This document shows positions 49,996 through 58,314 of a DNA stretch of 61,740 nt, piece by piece. Position numbers and translations under genes: made by a program. Every line of letters begins with the position of its first letter. Position 1 is the stretch's first letter. The stretch lies in contig JAYWGO010000108.1 of assembly GCA_043778205.1 (NCBI GenBank), positions 1 through 61,740 of the forward strand, written 5' to 3'. This stretch comes from JAAFIP01 sp043778205 (GTDB lineage Bacteria > Pseudomonadota > Gammaproteobacteria > Burkholderiales > Burkholderiaceae_C). The notes below the pieces were generated by a model. That model did not search any database, was not told where the DNA came from, and saw nothing but the letters and a program-made list of their open reading frames with translations.

Positions 49996-51009
49996 TTAGT
50001 TGCGGGTTTGGTCAACCAGCTTGTTCTTGGCAATCCAAGGCATCATGGCGCGCAGCTGGGCGCCCACAGTTTCAATCTGGTGCTCAGCAGTTAAGCGGCG
50101 GCGGGCCGTCATGCTTGGGTAGTTGGTACGGCCTTCTGAGATGAACATCTTGGCGTACTCGCCCGACTGAATGCGCTTGAGTGCATTGCGCATGGCCACG
50201 CGCGACTGCTCGTTGATGACCTCGGGGCCAGTCACGTACTCGCCGTACTCAGCGTTGTTGGAGATCGAGTAGTTCATGTTGGCGATGCCGCCTTCGTAGA
50301 TCAAGTCGACAATCAATTTGAGCTCATGCAGGCATTCAAAGTAGGCCATCTCGGGGGCGTAGCCGGCTTCTACCAAGGTTTCGTAGCCCATTTTGATGAG
50401 TTCTACGGCGCCACCGCACAACACGGCTTGCTCGCCGAACAGATCGGTCTCGGTTTCTTCTTTGAAGTTGGTTTCAATAATGCCAGCTTTGCCGCCACCG
50501 TTGGCCATGGCGTAGGACAAGGCCAAGTCGCGGGCTTTGCCGCTTTTGTCTTGGTGCACTGCCACCAGGTGGGGCACGCCGCCGCCTTGGGTGTAGGTGT
50601 TGCGCACGGTGTGGCCAGGGGCCTTGGGGGCAACCATCCACACGTCCAGGTCAGCGCGGGGCACAACCTGGTTGTAGTGCACGTTGAAACCGTGGGCAAA
50701 AGCCAGCGACGCGCCTTTTTTCAGGTGCGGTTCGATTTCTTTGTACACAGCGGCAATGTTCTCGTCAGGTAGCAAAATCATCACCACGTCAGCGGCTTGC
50801 ACAGCCTCATTGACTTCGGCAACCTTAAGGCCGGCTTTGGCAACTTTGTCCCAGCTGGCGCCGCCTTTGCGCAGACCAACCAGCACGTTCACGCCGCTGT
50901 CGTTCAAGTTTTGCGCATGCGCGTGGCCTTGGCTGCCGTAGCCGATGATCGACACGGTTTTGCCTTTGATCAGGCTAAGGTCGCAATCTTTATCGTAAAA
51001 AACTTTCAT
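49996..51009 (-). CDS. ilvC: Ketol-acid reductoisomerase (class I)
   Basis: Converts acetolactate to dihydroxyisovalerate with NADPH and Mg. The 337-residue protein has the Rossmann motif VSIIGYGSQGHAHAQNLNDS, the NADPH-specificity loop VGLRKGGASWDK, and C-terminal FECLHELKLIVDLIYEGGIA with the metal-binding Glu residues. It follows ilvH across a repeat-containing gap. All branched-chain amino acid genes lie on this strand. Confidence 0.97.
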   Translation of the reverse strand: MKVFYDKDCDLSLIKGKTVSIIGYGSQGHAHAQNLNDSGVNVLVGLRKGGASWDKVAKAGLKVAEVNEAVQAADVVMILLPDENIAAVYKEIEPHLKKGASLAFAHGFNVHYNQVVPRADLDVWMVAPKAPGHTVRNTYTQGGGVPHLVAVHQDKSGKARDLALSYAMANGGGKAGIIETNFKEETETDLFGEQAVLCGGAVELIKMGYETLVEAGYAPEMAYFECLHELKLIVDLIYEGGIANMNYSISNNAEYGEYVTGPEVINEQSRVAMRNALKRIQSGEYAKMFISEGRTNYPSMTARRRLTAEHQIETVGAQLRAMMPWIAKNKLVDQTRN

Positions 51010-51061
51010 TTGTGTTCTCCGGTTGGGGGTTAAGTGTAAATGGGGAAAGGGGAGTGGGGAG

Positions 51062-51233
51062 TTTTTGAACGCAGAGGGCGCGAAGATTACGCAAAGAGCG
51101 CAGAAGGGGAGAAAAATAAATACAAAATTTTAAAAACACATTTAAAAATCGGCTCTTCCTTCTATCTTCCTTTTGGTTTTTTTGTCTTCTTCTGCGCTCT
51201 CTGCGTGACCTTCGCGCCCTCTGCGTTCAAAAA
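51062..51233. repeat. Inverted-repeat MITE-like element between ilvH and ilvC
   Basis: A left arm of 45 bases (TTTTTGAACGCAGAGGGCGC then GAAGATTACGCAAAGAGCGC and AGAAG, 51062-51106) matches the complement of the right arm (51189-51233) at 42 of 45 positions. The A/T-rich centre has no gene. The same family occurs at 58114-58281 and as a solo arm at 13642. Transcribed, it would form a very long hairpin inside the ilv operon. Confidence 0.9.
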
Positions 51234-51251
51234 ATTCTTCTGTCTTCAGTG

Positions 51252-51743
51252 TTAAACACGCAGTATTCTCTCGCCACGCCCAATGCCGCTGGCACCTGTG
51301 CGAACGGTTTCTAGGATAGCTGTGCGGTCAATGGCTTCAAGGAATGCGTCGTTTTTGCTGTGGTCACCCGTTAATTCTACGGTGTAGCTTTTTTCGGTCA
51401 CGTCGATGATACGGCCACGGAAGATGTCAGCCAAGCGCTTCATTTCTTCGCGCTCTTTGCCCACCGCGCGCACTTTCACCATCATCAGCTCACGCTCGGT
51501 ATAAGCGCCTTCGGTCAAGTCAACCACCTTGACCACTTCAATCAGGCGGTTTAGGTGCTTGGTGATTTGTTCGATCACATCGTCCGAGCCAATCGTGACG
51601 ATGGTCATGCGTGAAAGGGATTTGTCTTCGGTGGGCGCAACGGTCAGTGACTCGATGTTGTAACCACGGGCTGAAAACAAGCCGACTACGCGGGACAGCG
51701 CGCCGGGTTCGTTTTCTAATAAAACTGCAATGATATGTTTCAT
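51252..51743 (-). CDS. ilvH: Acetolactate synthase small subunit
   Basis: The regulatory subunit of acetolactate synthase, 163 residues. The ACT domain (MKHIIAVLLENEPGALSRVV, GLFSARGYNIESLTVAPTED) binds valine. The C-terminal part (REEMKRLADIFRGRIIDVTE) is typical. It follows ilvB, with an AQGN repeat between them. Confidence 0.96.
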   Translation of the reverse strand: MKHIIAVLLENEPGALSRVVGLFSARGYNIESLTVAPTEDKSLSRMTIVTIGSDDVIEQITKHLNRLIEVVKVVDLTEGAYTERELMMVKVRAVGKEREEMKRLADIFRGRIIDVTEKSYTVELTGDHSKNDAFLEAIDRTAILETVRTGASGIGRGERILRV

Positions 51744-51835
51744 GGGATTCCTCTTTTCTGAGCCCTCCCCTGCGCACGGTAATGCACAGGCTTGGCTGCA
51801 AATAGAATTATCTAAATTTAAGTTACTATAATTTT

Positions 51836-51865
51836 AATAGCTGTCCGTGCAGCATTTCCTTGGGC
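51836..51865 (+). repeat. AQGN repeat between ilvB and ilvH
   Basis: Core AATAGCTGTCCGTGCAGC then ATTTCCTTGGGC, flank CAGAGACCTAATTTGC. The stem changes CTT to TCC but the hairpin persists. It occupies most of the 144-base ilvB-ilvH gap, so it is transcribed within the operon. The flanks TTTAAGTTAC and TTTGCTTTAAATTA add A/T-rich DNA. Confidence 0.88.
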
Positions 51866-51887
51866 CAGAGACCTAATTTGCTTTAAA

Positions 51888-53741
51888 TTAGAGGTCTTCA
51901 GAGCTTAATAGCATCTCATTGATACCTTTGCCTGCCTTGACCATTGGGAACACGTTTTCAGCAGGATCGGTACGGAAGTCCATAAACACCGTGCGGTCCT
52001 TCAACTTACGGGCCTCGCGCAGGGCGGGCTCTACATCTTGCGGCTTTTCGATCAGCATACCGACGTGGCCATAAGCCTCGGCCAGCTTTACAAAGTTGGG
52101 CAGTGTATCCATGTAGCTGTGGCTGTAGCGGCCTTCGTAGTCAATCTCTTGCCACTGGCGCACCATGCCTAGGTAGCGGTTGTTCAGGCTGATAATTTTA
52201 ATAGGCGTGTTGTACTGCAAACAAGTGGACAGCTCTTGAATGCACATTTGCACCGAACCATCGCCGGTCACACAAAAAACCTCGGCATTGGGTTTCGCAA
52301 TCTTAATGCCCATAGCGTAAGGAATGCCTACGCCCATGGTGCCCAAGCCACCCGAGTTGATCCAGCGGCGTGGCTCGTCGAAGCGGTAAAACTGCGCGGC
52401 CCACATTTGGTGCTGGCCTACATCAGAGGTAATGTAGGTCTCGGTGTCTTTGGTCATGTTCCACAGGCTTTGAATTACGGCCTGCGGTTTGATCACGCTG
52501 TTGTTGGAATGGTCGTAAGCCAAGCAGTCGCGCTTGCGCCAGTTGTCAATGGTTTCCCACCAGGCGCCCAGTGCGTTGGCATCAGGCTTGGTAGTGGATT
52601 CTTTGACCATGGCGATCAGTTCGGTCAATACGTCTTTCACATCGCCCACGATAGGAATGTCCACCTTCACGCGCTTGGAAATGCTGGATGGGTCAATGTC
52701 GATATGGATAATTTTGCGTTCGTTCTGGGCAAAGTGCTTGGGGTTGCCAATCACGCGGTCGTCAAAGCGCGCACCTACGGCCAGCAGCACGTCGCAGTTT
52801 TGCATGGCTTGGTTGGCCTCTACCGTGCCATGCATGCCCAGCATGCCCAAAAACTTACGGTCGCTGGCCGGGTAAGCGCCCAAGCCCATCAAGGTGTTGG
52901 TGCAGGGGTAGCCCAGCATGTCGACCAAGGTGCGCAGCTCGGCACTGGCGTTGGACAAAATCACGCCACCGCCGGTGTAAATATAGGGGCGCTTGGCGTT
53001 TAGCAGCAATTGCAGTGCCTTGCGTATTTGGCCGCCGTGGCCTTTGCGCACCGGCTGGTAGCTGCGCATTTCGACCGGTTTTTTGTACTCGGCTGCGTCG
53101 TAAGTCGTTTTGTTAAAGCTCACGTCTTTCGGAATGTCCACCACCACAGGGCCAGGGCGGCCGGTGCGGGCAATGTGGAAGGCGCGTTTCATGGTTTCAG
53201 CCAAATCGCGCACGTCTTTGACCAAAAAGTTGTGTTTGACGATGGGGCGGGTAATGCCCACGGTGTCACATTCCTGGAAGGCATCCAGGCCAATCGCGTG
53301 CGTTGGCACCTGGCCGGTGATGATCACCATAGGAATGCTGTCCATGTAGGCAGTTGCAATACCAGTGACGGCATTGGTTGCACCGGGGCCCGAGGTGACC
53401 AAGGCCACGCCTACGTCGCCCGTAGCGCGCGCATAGCCGTCGGCAGCATGCACCGCTGCTTGCTCATGGCGCACCAAAATGTGCTGCATGGTGTTTTGCT
53501 TGTAAAAAGCGTCGTAGATGTGCAACACCGCGCCGCCAGGGTAACCCCAAACGAATTTCACGCCTTCGGCTTGCAGGGTTTTAACCAGGACTTCAGCGCC
53601 GCGCAGTTCAGGTAAGTGACCGGAAGGGGCTACAGACGAAGGGGGCGTAGACGAAGGGGCTGTAGACGAAGGGGCTGCAGACGAAGGGGCGGTAGACGAG
53701 GCCACAGAGGCGATTTCAGCCTTGGAGATTTCCATATTCAA
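51888..53741 (-). CDS. ilvB: Acetolactate synthase large subunit
   Basis: The thiamin-diphosphate enzyme that condenses pyruvate to acetolactate. Motifs include VWGYPGGAVLHIYDAFYKQN, RHEQAAVHAADGYARATGD with the catalytic Glu, GVALVTSGPGATNAV, and the ThDP motif GDGSVQMCIQELSTCLQYNT. The 617-residue length includes a low-complexity N-terminal stretch of about 25 residues (SSTAPSSAAPSSTAPSSTPP) made of a five-residue tandem repeat. The catalytic core starts around GAEVLVKTLQAEGVKFVWGY. A GAAAGG ribosome binding site precedes the ATG. Confidence 0.95.
   Translation of the reverse strand: MNMEISKAEIASVASSTAPSSAAPSSTAPSSTPPSSVAPSGHLPELRGAEVLVKTLQAEGVKFVWGYPGGAVLHIYDAFYKQNTMQHILVRHEQAAVHAADGYARATGDVGVALVTSGPGATNAVTGIATAYMDSIPMVIITGQVPTHAIGLDAFQECDTVGITRPIVKHNFLVKDVRDLAETMKRAFHIARTGRPGPVVVDIPKDVSFNKTTYDAAEYKKPVEMRSYQPVRKGHGGQIRKALQLLLNAKRPYIYTGGGVILSNASAELRTLVDMLGYPCTNTLMGLGAYPASDRKFLGMLGMHGTVEANQAMQNCDVLLAVGARFDDRVIGNPKHFAQNERKIIHIDIDPSSISKRVKVDIPIVGDVKDVLTELIAMVKESTTKPDANALGAWWETIDNWRKRDCLAYDHSNNSVIKPQAVIQSLWNMTKDTETYITSDVGQHQMWAAQFYRFDEPRRWINSGGLGTMGVGIPYAMGIKIAKPNAEVFCVTGDGSVQMCIQELSTCLQYNTPIKIISLNNRYLGMVRQWQEIDYEGRYSHSYMDTLPNFVKLAEAYGHVGMLIEKPQDVEPALREARKLKDRTVFMDFRTDPAENVFPMVKAGKGINEMLLSSEDL
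53620..53699 (-). repeat. 15-bp tandem repeat at the ilvB 5' end
   Basis: About five units of a 15-bp motif (plus-strand form GACGAAGGGGCTGTA) encode a Ser-Ser-x-x-Pro pentapeptide array in the N terminus of the acetolactate synthase. Whole-codon length keeps the frame, so copy number could vary without breaking the gene. Confidence 0.85.
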
Positions 53742-54034
53742 CCTTTCAAAGTTTCTCTGACGAAACTTGAGTGTTGCCCCTCACGCGCTCTTGCGAAGCC
53801 GTTACGGGACTTAAGCGCTCTGACCATGAAAGCGCCACTGCGCCTCGAATCAGAACCCGTTTGCTGGTTTTATTAGCAAGCGCACATTATCGCACTGCAA
53901 CAAGGATTTTTATGCTTTTAGACTTAAAACATGCACCAAAGCAGTAAAACCGCCCTCGCAATGCCATAATTTGCGCACGCTGGTGCGCGCTCTTGCGCCG
54001 TACCCACCCATTCTAAATACAGACAAAATTTCCT
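53742..54034. other. Divergent ilvB / sigma factor intergenic region
   Basis: Holds the promoters of ilvB (minus) and the sigma factor gene (plus). On the minus strand a 28-codon open frame starting MVRALKSRNGFARAREGQHS lies upstream of ilvB and ends just before it, but shows no run of branched-chain codons, so it is not an obvious leader peptide. A palindrome GCGCAC-GCTG-GTGCGC lies near 53974-53989. Nothing else is recognised. Confidence 0.4.
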
Positions 54035-54601
54035 TTGGCAACCGAGCAAGAACTCTCCGATTTTTTGAAAAGCGTTGAAAAACGTGCCTTCAAGCGCTCG
54101 GTCTACCATGTACGCGATGCCGATGCGGCGCTGGACATTGTGCAAGACAGCATGATCAAACTGTGCGAAGCCTACTCGGCCAAGCCTGCAGCCGAACTGC
54201 CGATGCTGTTCCACCGAATTTTGGCCAACACCACGCTGGATTTTTTTCGCCGCAAAAAGACCCGGGGCGCACTTTTCTCCAATATGAGCGACTTTGAATC
54301 CAAAGGCGAAGACGGAGATTTTGATTTGCTCGAAACTTTAGAGGCGCTAGACCACTCAGAAGGCACAGAAAGCGCCCAAACCAGCACCGAACGGGCACAA
54401 ACCTTGCGTGAGATCGACTGCCATGTTCAAGAACTGCCAGCACGTCAACGAGAAGCCTTCCTCATGCGTTACTGGGAGGAGATGGACGTTGCTGAGACGG
54501 CTGCTGCAATGGGATGCTCGGAGGGAAGCGTGAAAACGCATTGCTCCAGAGCGGTGCATGCGCTGAGCAAAGCACTGACGGCCAAGGGAATTAAACTATG
54601 A
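54035..54601 (+). CDS. ECF-type RNA polymerase sigma factor
   Basis: A 188-residue sigma-70 family factor. Region 2 is FKRSVYHVRDADAALDIVQD then SMIKLCEAYS, and region 4 is LPARQREAFLMRYWEEMDVA then ETAAAMGCSEGSVKTHCSRA. The start is a TTG codon; the family begins MATEQELSDFLK, so TTG at 54035 fits and no ATG is suitable. Its last four bases overlap the next gene, a DUF3619 protein, which is likely its anti-sigma partner by position. Confidence 0.88.
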   Translation: MATEQELSDFLKSVEKRAFKRSVYHVRDADAALDIVQDSMIKLCEAYSAKPAAELPMLFHRILANTTLDFFRRKKTRGALFSNMSDFESKGEDGDFDLLETLEALDHSEGTESAQTSTERAQTLREIDCHVQELPARQREAFLMRYWEEMDVAETAAAMGCSEGSVKTHCSRAVHALSKALTAKGIKL

Positions 54602-55098
54602 CGAACGCAAGCACACCTCACGAAACAGGCTTTACAGCCCCGTTTTACCAACACAACTTGGCTGACCGCTTTGGCCTGAAGGTAGCCGCTCGGCTCAACG
54701 AGCAGCCCCTGCCCCACGACATCAGCGAACGCCTGCGGGTAGCGCGCATGCAAGCCATGGCGCGCGTGCCCAAGCAAGCGCAAACCCAGTTGGCAACGTC
54801 TGTGGCTATGTCGGGCGGCGCGGCGGTGTTACACAGCGGTAGCAATGGTGGCCGCAACAATGGTTCACAAGGCAGTGGTTTTGACGATGCATCCAGCTGG
54901 TTCAACCGCATTGCCTCTGCTTTGCCACTACTGGCTTTGCTGGTTGGCCTGGCCGCTATAAGCAGCATGACCGATAACGATGCCGCCCGCGAAGTAGCTG
55001 AGATTGACCTGCAGCTGCTGACCGACGAGCTGCCCCCAGCGGCCCATACTGACCCCGGTTTTGCCCAGTTTTTAAAATTTGGCCCTCCCAATCCTTAA
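54598..55098 (+). CDS. DUF3619 family protein, candidate anti-sigma factor
   Basis: A 166-residue protein with a soluble N-terminal part (YQHNLADRFGLKVAARLNEQ, LPHDISERLRVARMQAMARV), a Gly/Asn/Ser-rich linker, and one membrane helix (IASALPLLALLVGLAAISSM), then a short periplasmic tail. That layout and the coupling to the sigma factor gene are typical of anti-sigma proteins, but no conserved anti-sigma motif is clear. The family is annotated DUF3619. Confidence 0.75.
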   Translation: MTNASTPHETGFTAPFYQHNLADRFGLKVAARLNEQPLPHDISERLRVARMQAMARVPKQAQTQLATSVAMSGGAAVLHSGSNGGRNNGSQGSGFDDASSWFNRIASALPLLALLVGLAAISSMTDNDAAREVAEIDLQLLTDELPPAAHTDPGFAQFLKFGPPNP

Positions 55099-55160
55099 TT
55101 TAATTCTTAATCTAAACCCCAAGCTAACCAGTAATTTTTCGGCCACCTCTTCACTTTTTC

Positions 55161-55910
55161 ATGTCCGCAGCCAGCAAGCCCCCCATTCGCCGCCAAGCCC
55201 TTAAGGCCTGGGGGTTCACGGTGTGCGCCGCTGTGCTGGTTTGGTCTGTTACAGGTTTGCTGGCCGTGAATGCGCAAATTGCCAGCGCCCCTGCAGCCAA
55301 GGCTGTGCAAGCCGCTGTGCCAGATGCCAGCAGCGGGCCCACTTGGCAAAGCCTTAGCCCAGCGCAGCAAACTGCCCTGTCGCCTTTGGCCGCGCAATGG
55401 CAAGGCATGAGCGTGCTGCAAAGACAAAAATGGCTGGAAGTGTCCAAAAACCACGCCACCCTGCCTGCCGCAGAACAAGCCAAGCTACACACCCGCATGG
55501 GCGATTGGGCCAAACTGAGCCCTAAAGAGCGCGCCAATGCAAGGCAAAACTTTGCCGAAAATCAAGCCCTGACCAGCGGCCTGACCACCGACCAGCGCAG
55601 CGCGCAGTGGCAGGCCTACCAGCTGCTCAGCCCTGAAGAAAAAAGCAAGCTTGCCGCCAGCAGCATGCCCAAGCCTGCCCCCGGCCCAGCCACGGTTTTG
55701 CGCCCTGCCAACCCGCTCCAAAGCTCACCCCCCGCCCAGTTTGGCACCGCCAAGGCACTGGCCCTGCAAGACGAGCAAGCCAAGCTGCAGCCCAGCAAAA
55801 TCAGTATCGCACCGCACCTGCAAAAAGGCACCGGCCCTATGCCCCTTAAGCCACTGAACGCATCTAAATCCACCGCAGTACTGGCTGACTCTGCAGACAA
55901 CGCAAAGTAA
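55161..55910 (+). CDS. DUF3106 family periplasmic or membrane-anchored protein
   Basis: A 249-residue protein. Residues 15-35 form a membrane anchor or signal (TVCAAVLVWSVTGLLAVNAQ). Three Trp-containing repeats follow: PTWQSLSPAQQTALSPLAAQ, LQRQKWLEVSKNHATLPAAE, and MGDWAKLSPKERANARQNFA. Such repeats are the DUF3106 signature. The C-terminal part is Pro/Ala-rich and probably disordered. It belongs with the sigma factor cluster. Confidence 0.78.
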   Translation: MSAASKPPIRRQALKAWGFTVCAAVLVWSVTGLLAVNAQIASAPAAKAVQAAVPDASSGPTWQSLSPAQQTALSPLAAQWQGMSVLQRQKWLEVSKNHATLPAAEQAKLHTRMGDWAKLSPKERANARQNFAENQALTSGLTTDQRSAQWQAYQLLSPEEKSKLAASSMPKPAPGPATVLRPANPLQSSPPAQFGTAKALALQDEQAKLQPSKISIAPHLQKGTGPMPLKPLNASKSTAVLADSADNAK

Positions 55911-55965
55911 AGCGCAGCCACCGGTGCTGTTGGCCAGTGTGTTTATTGAGTTCTTTAGGCCTACC

Positions 55966-55995
55966 GCCCAAGGAAATGCTGCACAGGCAGCTATT
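55966..55995 (-). repeat. AQGN repeat upstream of the RDD gene
   Basis: Reverse core GCCCAAGGAAATGCTGC then ACAGGCAGCTATT, followed by TAATTAATAG. It lies between the DUF3106 gene and the RDD gene, ending about 15 bases before the latter's start. Confidence 0.9.
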
Positions 55996-56009
55996 TAATT
56001 AATAGCGTT

Positions 56010-56588
56010 ATGACCCCTCCTGCTTCCCCAACTTCAGTTAATCAAACCGCTGCCGGCCCTGCCAGCTCTTCTGCTAGTTCCTCTGCCAGCCTCCCCAGTG
56101 CCAGCCTGCTGCTGCGCATGGCCTGCTGGCTCTACGAGGGCATGCTGATGTTTGCGGTAGCCTTTATTGCCACCTGGCTGTTCAGCACCCTAGGCCAAAT
56201 GCGCAATGCCATGGACGCGCGCCACCCTTTGCTGCAAGGCTTTTTGTTTGTCGTGTTTGGGGTCTACTTTGTGTGGTTTTGGCACAAGGGGCAAACCCTG
56301 GCCATGAAGACCTGGCATATCCGCGTGGTAGACCTGCAAGACAGGCAAATCAGCCAGCGGCGTGCGCTGGCACGCTATGCCCTTAGCTGGCTGTGGTTTG
56401 TGCCGCCGCTGGCAGTGATGGCGTTTTTTAAACCCAGTGGGGGGCAGGTGGTGCTGGTCATCATGGCGTGGGTGCTGGTGTACGCCCTGCTGAGCCGCTT
56501 GCATGCCACGGGCCAGTTTGTGCACGACGCACTGGTGGGAACCCGTTTGGTCAAGCATGCACCCATGAGCAAATCCTTGCCCGCTTAA
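56010..56588 (+). CDS. RDD family membrane protein
   Basis: A 192-residue integral membrane protein with three or four helices. The RDD-type pattern is visible: RMACWLYEGMLMFAVAFIAT, GVYFVWFWHKGQTLAMKTWH, then RALARYALSW, and QFVHDALVGTRLV near the end. The N-terminal 30 residues are Ser/Pro-rich. Function unknown; RDD proteins are often transporters or stress related. Confidence 0.82.
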   Translation: MTPPASPTSVNQTAAGPASSSASSSASLPSASLLLRMACWLYEGMLMFAVAFIATWLFSTLGQMRNAMDARHPLLQGFLFVVFGVYFVWFWHKGQTLAMKTWHIRVVDLQDRQISQRRALARYALSWLWFVPPLAVMAFFKPSGGQVVLVIMAWVLVYALLSRLHATGQFVHDALVGTRLVKHAPMSKSLPA

Positions 56589-56623
56589 AGTGACAAGCGC
56601 GCCATTTGCGCGACAATCCAGGT

Positions 56624-57037
56624 ATGACCCCACCTGCTAATTCGCCAGAGCGCGAACCCACTGATGCCCAAAAATCCCGCACCGGCTTTACCCGGCTGCT
56701 GCACGCCACAGGCTATTCACTGCAAGGCTTGCGCGCAGGCTGGTACGAGGCTGCTTTCAGGCAAGAAGCCATTGCCAGCATCGTCATGGTGCCTGCGGCC
56801 TTTTGGGTGGGGCGCAGCTGGCTAGAGGTAGCCGCCCTGGTGGCCGTGGTGGTGCTGGTGATGATTACCGAGCTGCTTAACACCGGCATAGAGACCGCCA
56901 TCGACCGCATAGGCCCCGAATGGCATGACCTGTCTAAACGCGCCAAAGACATGGGCTCGGCTGCCGTGCTGCTAAGCGTACTGCTGTGTGCGGGCGTATG
57001 GCTGGCGGCGCTGTCGGTGCGTTTTAACGTTTTTTAG
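56624..57037 (+). CDS. dgkA: Diacylglycerol kinase
   Basis: A small integral-membrane kinase of about 137 residues that returns diacylglycerol to phosphatidic acid. The DgkA signature ITELLNTGIETAIDRIGPEW is at about residues 82-101, with three membrane helices, and a first amphipathic stretch GLRAGWYEAAFRQEAIASIV. I use the start MTPPANSPER at 56624 over one six codons upstream. Confidence 0.93.
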   Translation: MTPPANSPEREPTDAQKSRTGFTRLLHATGYSLQGLRAGWYEAAFRQEAIASIVMVPAAFWVGRSWLEVAALVAVVVLVMITELLNTGIETAIDRIGPEWHDLSKRAKDMGSAAVLLSVLLCAGVWLAALSVRFNVF

Positions 57038-57130
57038 TGTCTTTAAGCCATCATTAGCTAATTTAAGCCACTTTAAAATGTTTTTGCTGCATTTTTAGCA
57101 AGCAAAGCTGGCAACAAAAACCTTTGACCC

Positions 57131-57718
57131 ATGACAAAACCAAGCTTCTCTTTGTGTGTGTACTGCGGCTCGCGCGACGGTGCCCAGCCCGCTTTTGCCT
57201 CGGCTGCCAGCGAGGTAGGCCGCTGGATAGGCCAGCGCGGCGGCCAACTGGTGTATGGCGGCGGTAAAAACGGCCTGATGGGCATCGTAGCGCAGGCCAC
57301 GCTGGACGCAGGCGGCAGCGTGGTGGGCATTATTCCCAAAGACATGGTGGAGCGCGAATGGGCCAACCACGGCTGCACTGAGCTGCACATTGTGCAGACC
57401 ATGCACGAGCGCAAAGCCATGATGGCCGAGCGCGCTGACGCCTTCATCGCCCTGCCCGGCGGCATTGGTACGTTCGAAGAATTTTTTGAGATTTGGACGC
57501 TCAAGCAGCTAGGCTACCTGGACAAACCCATCGGCCTGCTCAATACCAATGGCTACTACGAGCCCTTGATAGGCTTTATAAACAGCTCAGTCAGCGAAGG
57601 CTTTGTCAGCGACTGGCAAGTCGACATGGTGCGCATGGAGGCCGAGGCTGACTCGCTGTGCCAGCATTTGATAGAGGCGGCGGGCATGAACCCCAAGCCG
57701 CGCTCGGCTGGCATGTAA
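57131..57718 (+). CDS. LOG family protein (cytokinin riboside monophosphate phosphoribohydrolase-like)
   Basis: A 195-residue Rossmann-fold protein of the TIGR00730/LOG family. Key motifs are VYCGSRDGAQPAF, LVYGGGKNGLMGIVA, ERKAMMAERADAFIALPGG and GTFEEFFEIWTLKQLGYLDK. LOG proteins cleave nucleoside monophosphates to base and ribose phosphate. The pattern PGGIGTFEE marks the catalytic site (usually PGGxGTxxE). Confidence 0.9.
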   Translation: MTKPSFSLCVYCGSRDGAQPAFASAASEVGRWIGQRGGQLVYGGGKNGLMGIVAQATLDAGGSVVGIIPKDMVEREWANHGCTELHIVQTMHERKAMMAERADAFIALPGGIGTFEEFFEIWTLKQLGYLDKPIGLLNTNGYYEPLIGFINSSVSEGFVSDWQVDMVRMEAEADSLCQHLIEAAGMNPKPRSAGM

Positions 57719-57729
57719 AAAGGGCGGGC

Positions 57730-58068
57730 TCAAACAGCCGCTTCGTCTTGCTCACCGGTGCGGATGCGCACTACCTGCTCTACGCTGGTGACAAATATTT
57801 TGCCGTCGCCTATTTTGCCGGTGCGGGCGGCTTTGACAATGGCTTCTACACAGCGGTCTACATCGGCTGTTTTAACCACGACTTCCACCTTGACCTTGGG
57901 CAAAAAGTCCACCACATACTCAGCGCCACGGTACAGCTCGGTGTGGCCCTTTTGGCGGCCAAAACCTTTAACCTCGGTCACAGTAAGGCCAGTGACACCG
58001 CATTCAGCCAGCGCCTCACGGACTTCTTCTAGTTTGAATGGCTTAACAATGGCGGTGATTTGTTTCAT
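57730..58068 (-). CDS. glnB: Nitrogen regulatory protein P-II
   Basis: A 112-residue PII signal protein. The T-loop residue Tyr51 lies in GRQKGHTELYRGAEYVVDF, and the ATP-site motif appears as TGKIGDGKIFVTSVEQVVRI. It integrates 2-oxoglutarate and glutamine status and controls GlnD/GlnE or NtrB. The nadE-glnB order is common in betaproteobacteria and supports the GlnB rather than GlnK name. An inverted-repeat element separates it from nadE. Confidence 0.92.
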   Translation of the reverse strand: MKQITAIVKPFKLEEVREALAECGVTGLTVTEVKGFGRQKGHTELYRGAEYVVDFLPKVKVEVVVKTADVDRCVEAIVKAARTGKIGDGKIFVTSVEQVVRIRTGEQDEAAV

Positions 58069-58113
58069 AGTTGTCTCTTGTTAAATATTAGCAAATACGG
58101 GGGCAGAAGTTCA

Positions 58114-58281
58114 GGACGCAGAGGGCGCAAAGGTTACGCAGAGGACGCAAAAAAAGCCAAAAAAGAATTTAAATACGACTTCAAAATCTATCGCAATTTA
58201 ACTTATTTTATTTTTTAGCTTTTGGTGTTTTCTTTTGTCTTTTTTTGCGCCCTCTGCGTAACCTTTACGTCCTCTGCGTCC
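58114..58281. repeat. Inverted-repeat MITE-like element between nadE and glnB
   Basis: Left arm GGACGCAGAGGGCGCAAAGG then TTACGCAGAGGACGCAAAAA and AAG (58114-58156) and right arm (58239-58281) match as reverse complements at 40 of 43 positions. The A/T-rich interior shares a TTTTGGTGTTTTCTTTT-like sub-terminal sequence with the copies at 51062 and 13642. Confidence 0.9.
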
Positions 58282-58314
58282 GGCAGTCCGACTTCAAAGC
58301 TCAACATACCAAAA

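Noticed and set aside
51040..51255. A 71-codon plus-strand frame between ilvC and ilvH
   Set aside because: It is the translation of the inverted-repeat element; the copy near 58222 gives a similar FVFFCALCVTF peptide, and there is no gene context.
53770..53880. A 28-codon leader peptide upstream of ilvB as an attenuator
   Set aside because: It contains few Leu, Val or Ile codons and no terminator follows, unlike the leuA leader.
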